A stretch of 64,000 bases of DNA from positions 2,294,001 to 2,358,000 of the forward strand of contig OY730171.1 in the NCBI GenBank assembly GCA_963422465.1. The letters run 5' to 3'. Numbering within the stretch: position 1 is the first letter of the stretch; each line of letters starts with the position of its first letter. This DNA comes from Lichina pygmaea (lineage: Eukaryota; Ascomycota; Lichinomycetes; Lichinales; Lichinaceae). Positions 1-9,802 of this stretch are shown here, in pieces. The position numbers and the translations under genes were made by a program. The notes under the pieces are model-generated. The model saw only the letters and a program-made list of their open reading frames with translations. It made no database searches and was not told where the DNA came from.

Positions 1-833
1 TTTGATCCATCAATAAGCATTGCCTCTCATGTAAGTGGTTGCAAAGAGGGGCCACTTTTCCTTAGGCAGCTTCATCTCTGGTTGGAATTGAAAGTAGACT
101 TGGAGTTGCATGAGCCAGTCGTCAACCTTGTTTCTTTCGCCGTAGAACAGGTCTGGCTTGGCGACGCTAATCTTTCCATCTGGGAAGTTGGGGTTGGTTG
201 CTCCTGAGGTACTCATCCTTGAGGGTCTTCAAAGTGTTGCAGTCTGTACCATACTGTCCTATCCAAGTATAGGATTAGGGCGAGAGGTGGAAGGTGGGTT
301 GGTTCTCGCAGGAGAGGAGTGTCAAGGAGTGCGAAGGGGTTTGGTGGAACATGGTGGTGGTGACACCTGATCAATGGCTTCGTACAAAGGATTGTATTGA
401 AGTAGATCTAGTTGTCTGGATCACAACATGAGTTGAAGACAATTGTTCCATAAGGGAACTATCACTGGACTATATAGTGCTGGCCTGTCAAGATGATCAA
501 GATTGTCTTGACAGTCTCGACGTCGAGACAGGTGAGATTGTCTCGACAGTCCCACCATGTTATACACCCTGTGTCAAGACTGGTGAGATTGTCTCGATGC
601 TTCATGCATCATGCGTTGAGACTGGTGAGATTGTCTTGATGCTTCATGCATCATGCGTCAAGACTGGTGAGATTGTCTTGATGCTTCATGCATCATGTGT
701 CAAGACTCCCGTGTGTGTCTCGACAGTCACGTGACCCCTTGTTGGTTGGTCACTTGACTTCCATGGTGTCCTCTTGCCTGGCCCGCGGCCTGATTGCCTA
801 TAAATGAGTGGCTCCCATCCCTGGGTCGTAACA
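1..833 (-). mobile_element. Ty3/gypsy (family Gy1) copy, 5' end only
   Basis: Reading on the minus strand, this is a 5' LTR (235-833) followed by the first part of gag (10-216), running off the left edge of the window. The gag start matches the gag start of the other Gy1 copies at 3559, 24448 and 36993. It sits against SINE sequence at 834, so the element probably inserted into that SINE; the other side lies outside the window. A fossil copy; its overall state cannot be judged from this piece. Confidence 0.85.
235..833 (-). repeat. Gy1 LTR (5' LTR of the left-edge copy)
   Basis: 599 bp, bounded by TGTT...AACA ends when read on the minus strand. It has a TATATAG box and an upstream array of roughly 42 bp units built on the words GTCAAGAC and GTCTTGAC. 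About three units are present here; other LTRs of the family have two or three, so unit number accounts for much of the length variation. Confidence 0.85.
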
Positions 834-1157
834 TCTGACCCATCCCACATTCTGCCACAAAAACCCCCGAGATTCATAGAACTTGTCTAAGATGTACTCC
901 TCACAAGATGTATGAAAACCCCTAAGAAATAGCTCACCTAATATCTGTCAAGATCCACAAAACCCTCATTACTGTGGTTTTCCTATTTCCTCTACAGGGT
1001 TTTGGGTTTTCCCACAGTACGTACACTACAAACCACAAGGTGTACAGTGAATGTGTGAGGTCTCCAAGTCAAGTCTACCAGAGACAAAAATTCTTCAAGA
1101 AGTTCTGCATGGCTTAACAGCCAAATCAGTGTAAGAATCAAATCAAATCAAAATCAA
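834..1157 (+). mobile_element. tRNA-headed SINE, 5' part missing (S0)
   Basis: Body and 3' tail of the same SINE that is complete at 2216-2659. The promoter head is missing because the gypsy LTR ending at 833 interrupts it. The 3' end reads AGTGTAAGAATCAAATC followed by AAATC repeats, as in the LINE families of this window. The SINE itself sits in an old LTR fragment that starts at about 1158. Confidence 0.8.
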
Positions 1158-1412
1158 AATCACCTGACTATATAGTGCTCAGTTTTCAAGCTCAGCAAGC
1201 TGTGCTCACTTTGCTCACTGTCAAGCTTGTCAAGCTGTGCTTGAAAAGCTTGATGTATATGCATGCTATATCAAGCTTGTCAAGCTGTGCTCACAAGTCT
1301 TGCTGCATATGTACACTGTGTTGAGCTGGTCAAGTTGGACTTGCTATACTCAATACATATACACACTGTGTCAAGCAACCTCTGGTCACTCTGGACAGTT
1401 ATGTGACTCTCC
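1158..1412 (-). repeat. old LTR fragment, U3 part, subfamily Gy1-b
   Basis: Degenerate tandem words such as CAAGCTGTGCTCAC and a TATATAG box on the minus strand match the U3 array of the LTRs at 23847-24429 and 41761-42390. It is strongly diverged and has no internal region attached. The right limit, where LINE sequence begins, is approximate. Confidence 0.6.
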
Positions 1413-2215
1413 GGCAATCAGAGATGGAAAGCAGAATACCTTCAGACACCAAATCCATGAACTGGCCAGCTCTTCAAAGTTCTGGAAGCTTGCAAAGTGA
1501 GGAAAGTCCAAAGCTAACAAGACTCCTGATCTTTCTCTGGTTCCTGATCTAGAAACCCAAGAAGGAACAGCTAAGATCTTTGAGGAAAAGACTAAAGCTT
1601 TCTCACAGCAGTTCTTCCCAAAAGCTCTAGTCCCAGAACCAAGTCCAGAAAGCTTCCAGACTGTCCCTGAGATACAGCTCTTCCAGAAAGTAACATGTGA
1701 AGAAGTGGAGTAAATTCTGGCTAAAAAGAAATCTTTCACAGCAGGAGGAAAAAACAAGCTGCCAAATAGATTTCTGAAAGCTCTGGGGCCCAGGTTCTGC
1801 CAAGCTCTAGCTACTCTGACCTCAACATACTGGAAACTAGAATACTTCCCAGAAAAGTTCAAGAGTGCAAAAACAGTCTGCTTGAGAAAACCTGGCAAAG
1901 AAACCTACAACCAAGCTAAAGCCTGGTGCCCTATAGCTCTGCTGAACACAATAGGTAAACTGATGGAAGCTATTGCTGCAGCCAGACTAAGCAAAGTAGC
2001 AGAAGAAGCTAGTCTATTGCCAGAAATCCAGATAGGCTTCAGGAAAGAAAGATCAACAGAGTCAGCACTTTTCCTTCTGACCTCCCAAGTGGAGAAAGTC
2101 TGGAAGAAGGCATGGTTGCATCTCTTCTCTCTCTGGATATCTCAGAAGTCTATGACAGAGTTCTACCTGAGATTCTACAGCAAATTCTAGAAAGAAAAAG
2201 TATTCCTTTCTGGCT

Positions 2216-2659
2216 GGGGCGGCATAGTGTAGTGGGAAGCTGGTGAGAGTTTCCCACTACGTGGCACCCATGACCCGGAACTAGTGGTGTCAGGCCTGGA
2301 GAACCTGACTAAACTAGTCGTCAGTTCAAATCTGACCCACCCTACATTCTGCCACAAAAACCCTCAAGATTTATAGAACTTGTCTAAGATGTACTCCTCA
2401 CAAGATGTATGAAAACCCCCAAGAAATAGCTCACCCAATATCTGTCAAGATCCACAAAACTCTTATTACTGTAGTTTTCCTATTTCCTCTACAGGGTTTG
2501 GGGTTTTCCCACAGTACGTACACTACAAACTACAGGGTGTACAGTAAATGTGTGACATCCCCAAGTGAAGTCTACCAGAGACAAAAATTCTTCAAGAAGT
2601 TCTGCATGGTTTAACAGCCGAATCAGTGTAAGAATCAAATCAAAAAATCAAATCAAAAT
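2216..2659 (+). mobile_element. full-length tRNA-derived SINE (S1)
   Basis: 444 bp. The head starts GGGGCGGCATAGTGTAGTGG and contains an A-box-like stretch. A B-box-like GTTCAAATCTG lies about 110 bp in; the minus-strand copies S3 and S4 show the cleaner form GTTCGAATCTG. The 3' end is the LINE-type tail AGTGTAAGAATCAAATC plus A-rich repeats. It is flanked by a TSD: CCTTTCTGGCT at 2205-2215 and CCTTTTCTGGCT at 2660-2671. It encodes no protein and would need a LINE's enzymes; the tail points to LINE-B as partner. Confidence 0.88.
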
Positions 2660-2980
2660 CCTTTTCTGGCTAACTTCTTGGATCTACAGCTTCTGCACCA
2701 AGCACTCTACTAATCTTGTTTTTGATAACTCTGAGCCTTTCCCTATTTCTATTCAGTGTGGAGTCCCCAAGATTCTTCTCTATCCTCTACTCTTTTTCTA
2801 TTTTATATTTCTGAACTGCATGAAACAGGCATACTCTCTCTTCTGGTGTTTCTGCTCTGGGATTTGCAGATGATATAAATCTGCTTGCTTTTGGTCACTC
2901 TCTGAAAAGCAACCTTCTGAAGTTGAAGAACACATATCTCAAATGTCTGTCCTGGGCTGCAAGATATAGGATAGTCTTCT

Positions 2981-3540
2981 TGTTATGACCCATGGGATAG
3001 GAGCCACTTATTTATAGACAATCAGGCTGTAGGCCAGGCAAGAGGACACCATGGAAGTCAAGTGACCAACCAACAAGGGGTCATGTGACTGTCAAGACAC
3101 ACACAGAAGTCTTGACACAGGATGCATGAAGTATCAAGACAATCTCACCAGTCTTGACACAGGATGCATGAAGCATCAAGACAATCTCACCAGTCTTGAC
3201 GCAGGGTGCATAACATAGTGGGACTGTCAAGACAATCTCACCTGTCTTGACATCAAGACTGTCAAGACAATCTTAATTGTCTTGACAGTCCAGCACTATA
3301 TAGTCTGATGATAGTTCCCCTATGGAACAATTGTCTTCAACTCATGTTGTGATCCAGACAACTAGATCTACTTTAATACAATCCTTTTGTATAAAGCTAT
3401 TGATCAGGTGTCACCACCACCACATTCCACCAAACCCCTTCGCACTTCTTGACACTCCTCTCCTGCGAAAACCAACCTGCCTTCCACATCTCACCCTTAA
3501 TCCTATACTTGGTTAGGATAGCATGGTACAGACTGCAACA
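2981..3540 (+). repeat. 5' LTR of gypsy A
   Basis: 560 bp, TGTT...AACA. It holds two copies of the roughly 42 bp U3 unit, then a TATATAG box at 3297-3303, then the R/U5 part shared by all Gy1 and Gy1-b LTRs. Confidence 0.9.
3297..3340 (+). promoter_or_regulatory. LTR core promoter and likely RNA start
   Basis: The TATATAG box at 3297-3303 is followed about 30 bp later by GTCTTCAA (3333-3340). That word is complementary to the sequence just after the LTR. The spacing suggests RNA synthesis begins at or near GTCTTCAA. The start site is inferred. Confidence 0.5.
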
Positions 3541-3550
3541 CTTTGAAGAC
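3541..3550 (+). promoter_or_regulatory. putative self-priming primer-binding site
   Basis: CTTTGAAGAC directly follows the 5' LTR. It does not resemble a tRNA 3' end that I recognise, but its reverse complement GTCTTCAAAG matches the presumed RNA start GTCTTCAA at 3333. This arrangement is known for Tf1-type self-primed gypsy elements. The same word follows the 5' LTRs of copies C and D. Confidence 0.5.
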
Positions 3551-3558
3551 CCTCAAGG

Positions 3559-6500
3559 ATGAGTACCTCAGGAGCAACCAATCCCAACTTCCCAGATGGA
3601 AAGATTAGTGTTGCCAAGCCAGACCTGTTCTACAGCAAAAGAAACAAGGTTGATGACTGGCTCATGCAACTCCAAGTCTACTTTCAATTCCAACCAGAGA
3701 CAAAGCTGCCTAAGGAAAAGTGGCCCCTCTTCGCAACCACTTACATGAGAGGTAATGCTTATTGATAGATCAAGCCCTACATCAACAAACATCTCTCAGG
3801 AAACAGAGACCACGATGGCATGTCAGAATAGACGATGAAATAGACACAATTCAAGGACAAGATCAAAAGGATCCTTGGACTATCTAACAAAGATAAAGTG
3901 GCTATACGAATAATCCAGCACATCAAACAACAACACTCCACCGCAGAGTACACTACACAGTTCAAGTAATATTCAGTACTGACTGACTGGGACAACAACA
4001 CCCTGATGGTCATGTACTGACGTGGACTCAAGGAAAATGTGAAGGATGAAATTACCTTCAACAGACAAGTGGTCAACACACTGGACAAGCTCATCACACA
4101 AGGATTCAACATCAATGACAAACTATTTGAGTGAGCAATGGAGAAACACTACAACAGAGGATACAGCCACCCTGCATAGTATGTGAGCAACCACTCCAAG
4201 CTGCCTAACAAGGCACTGCCACATAACCTATATGGCTATGCACCTATGGAACTGGATGCAGTCCACCACAAGAGAAGGTTTACAAAGGGAAGGAACAACA
4301 AAAAAGAGAAAGCACTGAAGTGCTATGCCTGTGGCAAGCTAGGCCACATAGCAAAAGACTGTTGTTCAAAGAACAAGGTGCACTGACAGCAACTTAATAC
4401 ACTTGACAGAGACTGGAACATCATCAAGCCAGAGGACCCACCAGGAGAGGCTTAGCTATCCCTCAAACAATAGGACAACTACGATCAGATATTGGAAGCA
4501 GCCCACCAACTGGCAACATCAGGAGGCAAGGACCTACCAGAACAGACAGGTCAGGACAAGAGACAGGAGCCCTTAACCACCTCTGATAGGGACTGAGACA
4601 AACCCATGTCTATCAAAGAAGAAATACCACAAGGAAGCTATGCTTACAGCATGGACCCACAAAACCTACAACACAGCGAACTACAGTGGAGGTTTTGCAT
4701 GAAGCACCACTACACCTACCACAAACAACTACGAAGGTACAGAGGACATTCACCCTACCACGCCAACTGCCACAAGCATTGGGTCAATTGCGAGAAGGAT
4801 GTGTGTGAGATCTATCTTTGAGACAAACACCAACACACCACATTCCCCAGGCACACACATGATTGGCACAAACACCTCATGTTCCTACAGCAAGGCAACA
4901 ACCACAACTGCTACATCAACAATTGGCAGTACTACCTCAAGTCTGGATGTGACAAGCATCAGCAAGACAAATTCATGAACAGATTCCTCAGAACTGATGG
5001 GAATGGCTGGACCCATTGCCCAGTCAGTGGAAAGACACTTCAATCAGGAAAAGACTGAACTCTCTTGTCAAGGGGTGACATCAGGAGCTCAACAACATGA
5101 CCCCTAGCAATGCAAAGCACCTGCGATTACCTGTGTCACTACATGCCAACATGCCAGTACGGACATACACACTTGTTGACTCTGGAGCCAGTGGAAACTA
5201 CATTTCAAGATAACTTTACAACACCCTTGGCACTGGAAGGAGACACAAGCAGCAGCCCTATCAGCTCACAATAGCAAATGGACAGACAGAACTAGTCTGC
5301 CACAAGACACAGCCAATAGAAATAGTTACCAGACACTATGCTGAAAGGATCCACCTTGATATCGTCAAGTTGGCCACTCAGGATATCTATTTAGAGATGC
5401 CTTGGCTAAAGAAGCACAACCCAGTTGTTAACTGGAGGACAGAAGTACTCATATTTAGGAACTGCACTAACAACATAGCTTGGACCTGTTACCAGCCACA
5501 GAAGTTGTGGACAGATGAGGGAAGGAGTCCTCAGTGGAATCTCACTGACAGAAAGGACAACTCTCAAGAGAAGAGGTCTGCCTTGACAGGCATACTCCAG
5601 AACCAGGTGGCCAAACAGTCAGAGATGAAGAGAGAGGAAGTTGTTAACCCTCTGGAGATCTCTGAAGAGTACTGACCTGGGTATGATAACCTCTTTCAGG
5701 AAGAGACAATAACAGCAGTGTTGCCTAAGCACTAATCTTGGGATCATGAGATCAAGTTGCAACCAGAGATGGAGCCAGGATTTGGACCAATTTACCAGTT
5801 ATCAGAGAAAGAGCTCCAAGTACTTCGTGAGTACCTGGAGGAAAACCTGAAAAAGAGTTTCATTCAAGAATCTCAATTGCCAGCAGGCCAATACTATTTG
5901 CACCAAAGAAAGACAGAAGTCTTCGACTTTGTGTGGATTACAGAAAACTCAACAACATTACTATCAAAAACTGATATCTGTTGCCAAATGCGAACAAATT
6001 GCGAGACAGGATCAGCCAAGCTACAATCTTTACCAAGCTGGACTTGAAAGGAGTATACAACCTGATACACATGAAAGAAGGAGAAGAATGGAAGACAGCC
6101 TTCAGAACCTGATACAGACACTACAAGTATCTGGTCATGCCATTCAGACTCACAAACACACCAGCAACATGTCAAGCCTTGATCAACAATGTTATCAGAG
6201 CATACCTGGACCAAACAGCTATCACCTACCTGGACAACATTCTTGTCTACTCAAACACGCAACAGGAACATACCAAACATGTGAAGGATGTTCTATGATA
6301 CCTACAAGAGGCAGGGCTCAAGCTTAACCTAAAGAAATACAAGTTCAACAAACTGGAAGTTGAATTCCTCAGATACATCATAGGAATTGAAGAGATCAAG
6401 ATTGAACCTGAGAAAATCAAAGTGATTCAACAATAGTCAACACTGACATCAGTTAAGGAAGTACAAGCCTTCCTAGGATTTGCCAACTTCAACTGACAGT

Positions 6501-8392
6501 TTATCAAGAACTACTCACAAACAGCAATACCACTGACAGAACTCACAAAGAAGGATGTGGAGTACTGGTGGACAGAGAGACAACAAAAAGCATTCCAACA
6601 GCTCAAGGACACTTGCGTCAAGGAACTAGTTCTCCTCAACTTCAAGACAGGCCAACCAACACAAATCAAGACAGACACTTCAAATCAGGCAGTGGGAGCA
6701 TGTTTATACCAACAGGCAGACAGCAAGTGGCACCCAGTTGCCTACTACTCACACAAAATATCACAAGCAGAACAAAACTATGATATCCACAACAAAGAGC
6801 TACTGGCAGTTGTCAACACACTCAAACACTGGAGAGTGTACACGGAAAGTAGTTCTGAACTCACTGTTCTCACAGACCACAAGAATCTGACAATGTTCAT
6901 GACAACCAAGAAGCTGAACAGACAGCAAGTCAGATAGGCTGAACTCCTAGGGTAATACAAGTTCAAGATCTTGTACACCCCCAGACAAGACAACAGGAGA
7001 GCAGACACACTAAGCTGACAAAAAGACCACATGGAAGATGATGAACACCAAGGAACAATCTTACAGCAGGACCAGCAAGGAAACCTGGTGCCTTGACCAC
7101 AGATCAACAAGCTCACAGCAGAAGACACTGAGGAATTAATAAGGAACTACCACAACAATCTAGCACATGGTCACCCAGGAATCTCCAAGACCACAGACTT
7201 TATCCAACAGGCAGGGAACAATGTCATCAACCTCTGACAACATGTCACAAGCTACATCAGCAAATATCTACTGTGCCAGAAAAACAAACACAGAAGACAC
7301 AAGCTATATGGAGAAGGACACCTGAACACAATACCAAGAGGCCTGTGAGAAGACATGTCAATAGACTTCATCACAAAGCTACCCAAGTCCAAAGACCCAG
7401 TCACAGGAATCACCTACAACTTGATTATGGTGATAGTGGACAGATTCACAAAATATCTAATAGTGGTACTATTCAAGGAAACCCACACAGCAGAGCAGTT
7501 GGGACACCTCCTACTGGACAGATTGGTCAGGGACCACAGAGTTCCAATCACAGTCATTACTGACAGAGATAAACTCTTCACCTCTAACTACTGGAAGACA
7601 ATCAGTGCAGCCATGGGAACAAAACCTAAAATGTCTACGGCCTATCACCCATGAACTGACAGCCAGACGGAGTAAGCAAACTAAGTCCTGGAGACTTATT
7701 TGTGGCATTACATCAACCAGACCCACAGCAATTAGGTACAATTATTACCAGTGGCACAGCTGGCAATTAACCAGCACAGATCAGACTCAACAAAGGAATC
7801 ACCATTCTTTGCCAATTTTGGACAACACACAAACATCAGAATGCCAAGCAGAGCTTCACCAAACATGGAGAAAGTACTCCAGCATGACAAGCTCCTACAA
7901 CAAACACACACGATGATGAGGTATTACCTTCGAGAAACCTCAGAAAAGATGCAACACCAAATAGACAAAAAATTGAAAATAGCACCTCAGCTGAAGAAGG
8001 GGAATAAAGTCTACCTTCTCACAAAAAATTGGAAAGTCAAGAAACCAAGAACAAAGAAACTGGACTATGTCAAGGTCAGACTATTTTCAGTTGAAGAAAG
8101 AACTGGACCAGTCAACATCAGACTGCGACTACCGAGAGACACTTGGGTACACGCAAACTTTCACATCTCAATGATCAAATTAGCTGACCAGAGCACACCC
8201 TTGCAGGAAATATTTCATTACCAACCAGAGGAAGAACAGAAATTCAAGGTCGAACAGATCTTGAAGAGAAAAGGTCAGCGATACCTTGTCAAGTGGAAAA
8301 ACTACCCAGACTCAGAAAATACCTGGGAACCACTCAGGAACCTCACGAACTGCCAGCTCCTCCTGCAGCAGTTCCAGCAGCAGCAGGACTGA
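3559..8392 (+). pseudogene. gag-pol remains of gypsy A
   Basis: Remains of a chromovirus polyprotein in the order gag, protease, RT, RNase H, integrase, chromodomain. Recognisable pieces include the gag CCHC knuckle (CYACGKLGHIAKDC), the RNase H stretch around TDHKNL, the integrase core around DRFTKYLIVVLF, and the chromodomain around YLVKWKNYP with NTWEP downstream. The chromodomain would direct integration to marked chromatin, which fits the clustering of copies here. Fossil; broken in many places. Confidence 0.88.
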
Positions 8393-8525
8393 ACAGCTCA
8401 GCCTGCAGTGCGGACACATCAATGACTGTCACTGACAAGTCTTCACCATCCACCTCCATCTCAGCAACAAGGCACTGGAGCTTCTTCTTTGCTCAACCCT
8501 CAGCACCTTCAAGAACTTTTCACTT

Positions 8526-8765
8526 TCAGGACACACAAGTCTGTAGCTCAGCAAGCTGCTCAACAAGAGTGTCCCGCTTGGTCTTATCAACAGCCAAATC
8601 CTCGCAAAGGTTATTTTGGGTCATGTTCAGTGACTCCCAAGAAAGCAACACACAGGACTTCCCACGACAAGTGCATTCAGCACACTTCAACTTATTGTTG
8701 TCGTCAGACATTCGGAAGCAGGGCTTGTGGTTCAAAACACAGAAGTCACATGGAGCAAGTGACAT
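8526..8765 (-). CDS. antisense Cys-rich (Zn2Cys6-spaced) small ORF in gypsy A
   Basis: A 79-codon frame on the strand opposite to gag-pol, between the chromodomain and the 3' LTR, starting about 110 bp from the LTR. Cysteines at residues 6, 9, 16, 28, 31 and 38 give C-x2-C-x6-C-x11-C-x2-C-x6-C, the spacing of fungal Gal4-type binuclear zinc clusters. A short helical, charged segment (about 50-75, with DTLVEQLAELQ) could form a coiled coil. Related antisense frames occur at 41403-41594, 45543-45740 and 63795-64000. It is not a gag knuckle, because strand and spacing differ. Whether it is expressed is unknown; the function is inferred from spacing alone. Confidence 0.6.
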   Translation of the reverse strand: MSLAPCDFCVLNHKPCFRMSDDNNKLKCAECTCRGKSCVLLSWESLNMTQNNLCEDLAVDKTKRDTLVEQLAELQTCVS

Positions 8766-8878
8766 GAAGTTATGATCACAGATCTGGGCTGCCAGTTGTT
8801 TTCAGTAAGCAGAGGTACATGATTTTGCAGACATACTCAAGAATTCATCAGGACAATGAATGAAGAAGAGGAGGGTAG

Positions 8879-9432
8879 TGTTACGACCCATGGGATGGGA
8901 GCCACTTATTTATAGGCAATCAGACTGCAAAGGGATACCATGGAAGTCAAGTGACCAACCAACAAGGGGTCACGTGACTGTGAAGACACATAAGTCTTGA
9001 CACAGGATGTATGAAGCATTAAGACAATCTCACCAGTCTTGACACAGGATGCATGAAGTATCAAGACAATCTCACCAGTCTCAACACAGGATGCATGAAG
9101 CATCAAGACAATCTCACCAGTCTTGACGCAGGGTGCATAACATGGTGGGACTGTCAAGACAATCTCACCTGTCTTGACAGGCCAGCACTATATAGTCCAA
9201 TGATAGTTCCCCTATGGAATAATCATCTTCAACTCATGTTGTGATCCAGACAACTAGATCTACTTCAATACAATCCTTTTGTACGAAGCCATTGATCAGG
9301 TGTCACCACCACCATGTTCCACCAAACTCCTTCGCACTCCTTGACACTCCTCTCCTACAAGAACCAACCCACCTTCCACATCTTGCCCTTAATCCTATAC
9401 TTGGTTAGGACAGCACAGTACGGACCACAACA
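8879..9432 (+). repeat. 3' LTR of gypsy A
   Basis: 554 bp with about three 42 bp U3 units. It lacks a segment next to the TATA box that the 5' LTR keeps, so the two LTRs differ in repeat content as well as by base changes. It is followed by the right TSD CTTCT and LINE L1 sequence. Confidence 0.9.
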
Positions 9433-9692
9433 CTTCTCTTCTGAGAAATATAAAATACTTCATTTTTCCAGAAGAAAATCAGACAATCTTCAGCTTCAGC
9501 TAAGACTAGGGAATGTGGTTCTAAGACTAAAAGAAGAAGTGTGAGTACTAGAAGTGTATCTGGATGCAAAGCTCCACTAGCATAAACACCAGAGGATTAT
9601 TCTTCAAAAAGTACAGAAAGCACTTTCCTCTCTTTCTAGAACTTCCTACTCAACTTGGGGCTTCCCAGTTCTCACATTATGTCTTGTGTACA

Positions 9693-9802
9693 GCCTGCGA
9701 CGACTCAAACCTCCACGCGGTGCAGGCTGGGAACCTCGGTGCAGTGATGGCAGGCAGTCTCCCAAGCTGCTTGTAGTCGCTGCACTGAGAGCTAATTGAG
9801 TC
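9693..9802 (+). ncRNA. HDV-like self-cleaving ribozyme, copy 1
   Basis: The first 110 nt of W1 fit the nested double pseudoknot. P1 pairs the start GCCTGC with GCAGGC(T) at 9722-9728. P2 pairs GACTCAA (9702-9708) with TTGAGTC (9796-9802). P3 pairs ACC with GGT (9709-9711 and 9719-9721), enclosing loop TCCACGC, whose CC can pair with the GGG after P1 (P1.1). P4 pairs 9735-9747 with 9777-9789. J4/2 is GCTAA, with the presumed catalytic C at 9792. W1 lacks the first G that W2 and W3 have. Structure was read by eye; cleavage is untested. Confidence 0.75.

Larger units (their letters stand above)
2981..9432 (+). mobile_element. Ty3/gypsy chromovirus copy A (Gy1), whole in outline, decayed
   Basis: 6.45 kb fossil element inserted in LINE L1 with 5 bp TSD CTTCT (2976-2980 and 9433-9437). 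Parts in order: 5' LTR 2981-3540; gag from 3559 with a CCHC knuckle near 4320-4365; protease near 5165-5210 with the LVDSGASGNYIS motif; reverse transcriptase about 5760-6400 with YLDN near 6225; RNase H about 6560-6940; integrase about 7140-7750; chromodomain about 8240-8372; an antisense small frame at 8526-8765; 3' LTR 8879-9432. The two LTRs differ by many transitions and in repeat number, so it is not recent. It has many breaks and no complete gag-pol frame. Confidence 0.92.
1413..9692 (+). mobile_element. LINE family A copy L1 (Tad-like), interrupted
   Basis: Remaining LINE segments are 1413-2215, 2660-2980 and 9433-9692. They run from the end of the endonuclease region through the reverse transcriptase of ORF2 to just past the palm and thumb. 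A SINE splits it at 2216-2659 and gypsy A at 2981-9432; both leave target duplications. The 5' part is absent and the 3' part stops at the W1 unit. The frame is decayed. Examples are TGG to TGA in the LAKWGK motif near 1498, CAA to TAA near 1711, and CGA to TGA at 9542-9544, where better copies keep Arg in the EEVRVLG motif. Non-functional copy. Confidence 0.85.

Noticed and set aside
477-734. Regular repeats of about 42 bp, CRISPR-like at first sight
   Set aside because: Units are contiguous without unique spacers, lie in the U3 of LTRs, and recur in every Gy1 LTR of a eukaryotic genome.
477-734. Open frame through the LTR repeat array as a small protein gene
   Set aside because: The frame follows from a repeat unit length divisible by three; it recurs only where the array is and has no protein-like features.
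2216-2340. tRNA gene at the SINE head
   Set aside because: A- and B-box-like stretches are present, but no cloverleaf could be drawn, and the sequence continues into a SINE body and LINE-type tail flanked by a TSD.
8526-8765. Antisense Cys-rich frame as a displaced gag knuckle
   Set aside because: Opposite strand, six-Cys spacing without His, and the element already has a normal CCHC knuckle in gag.
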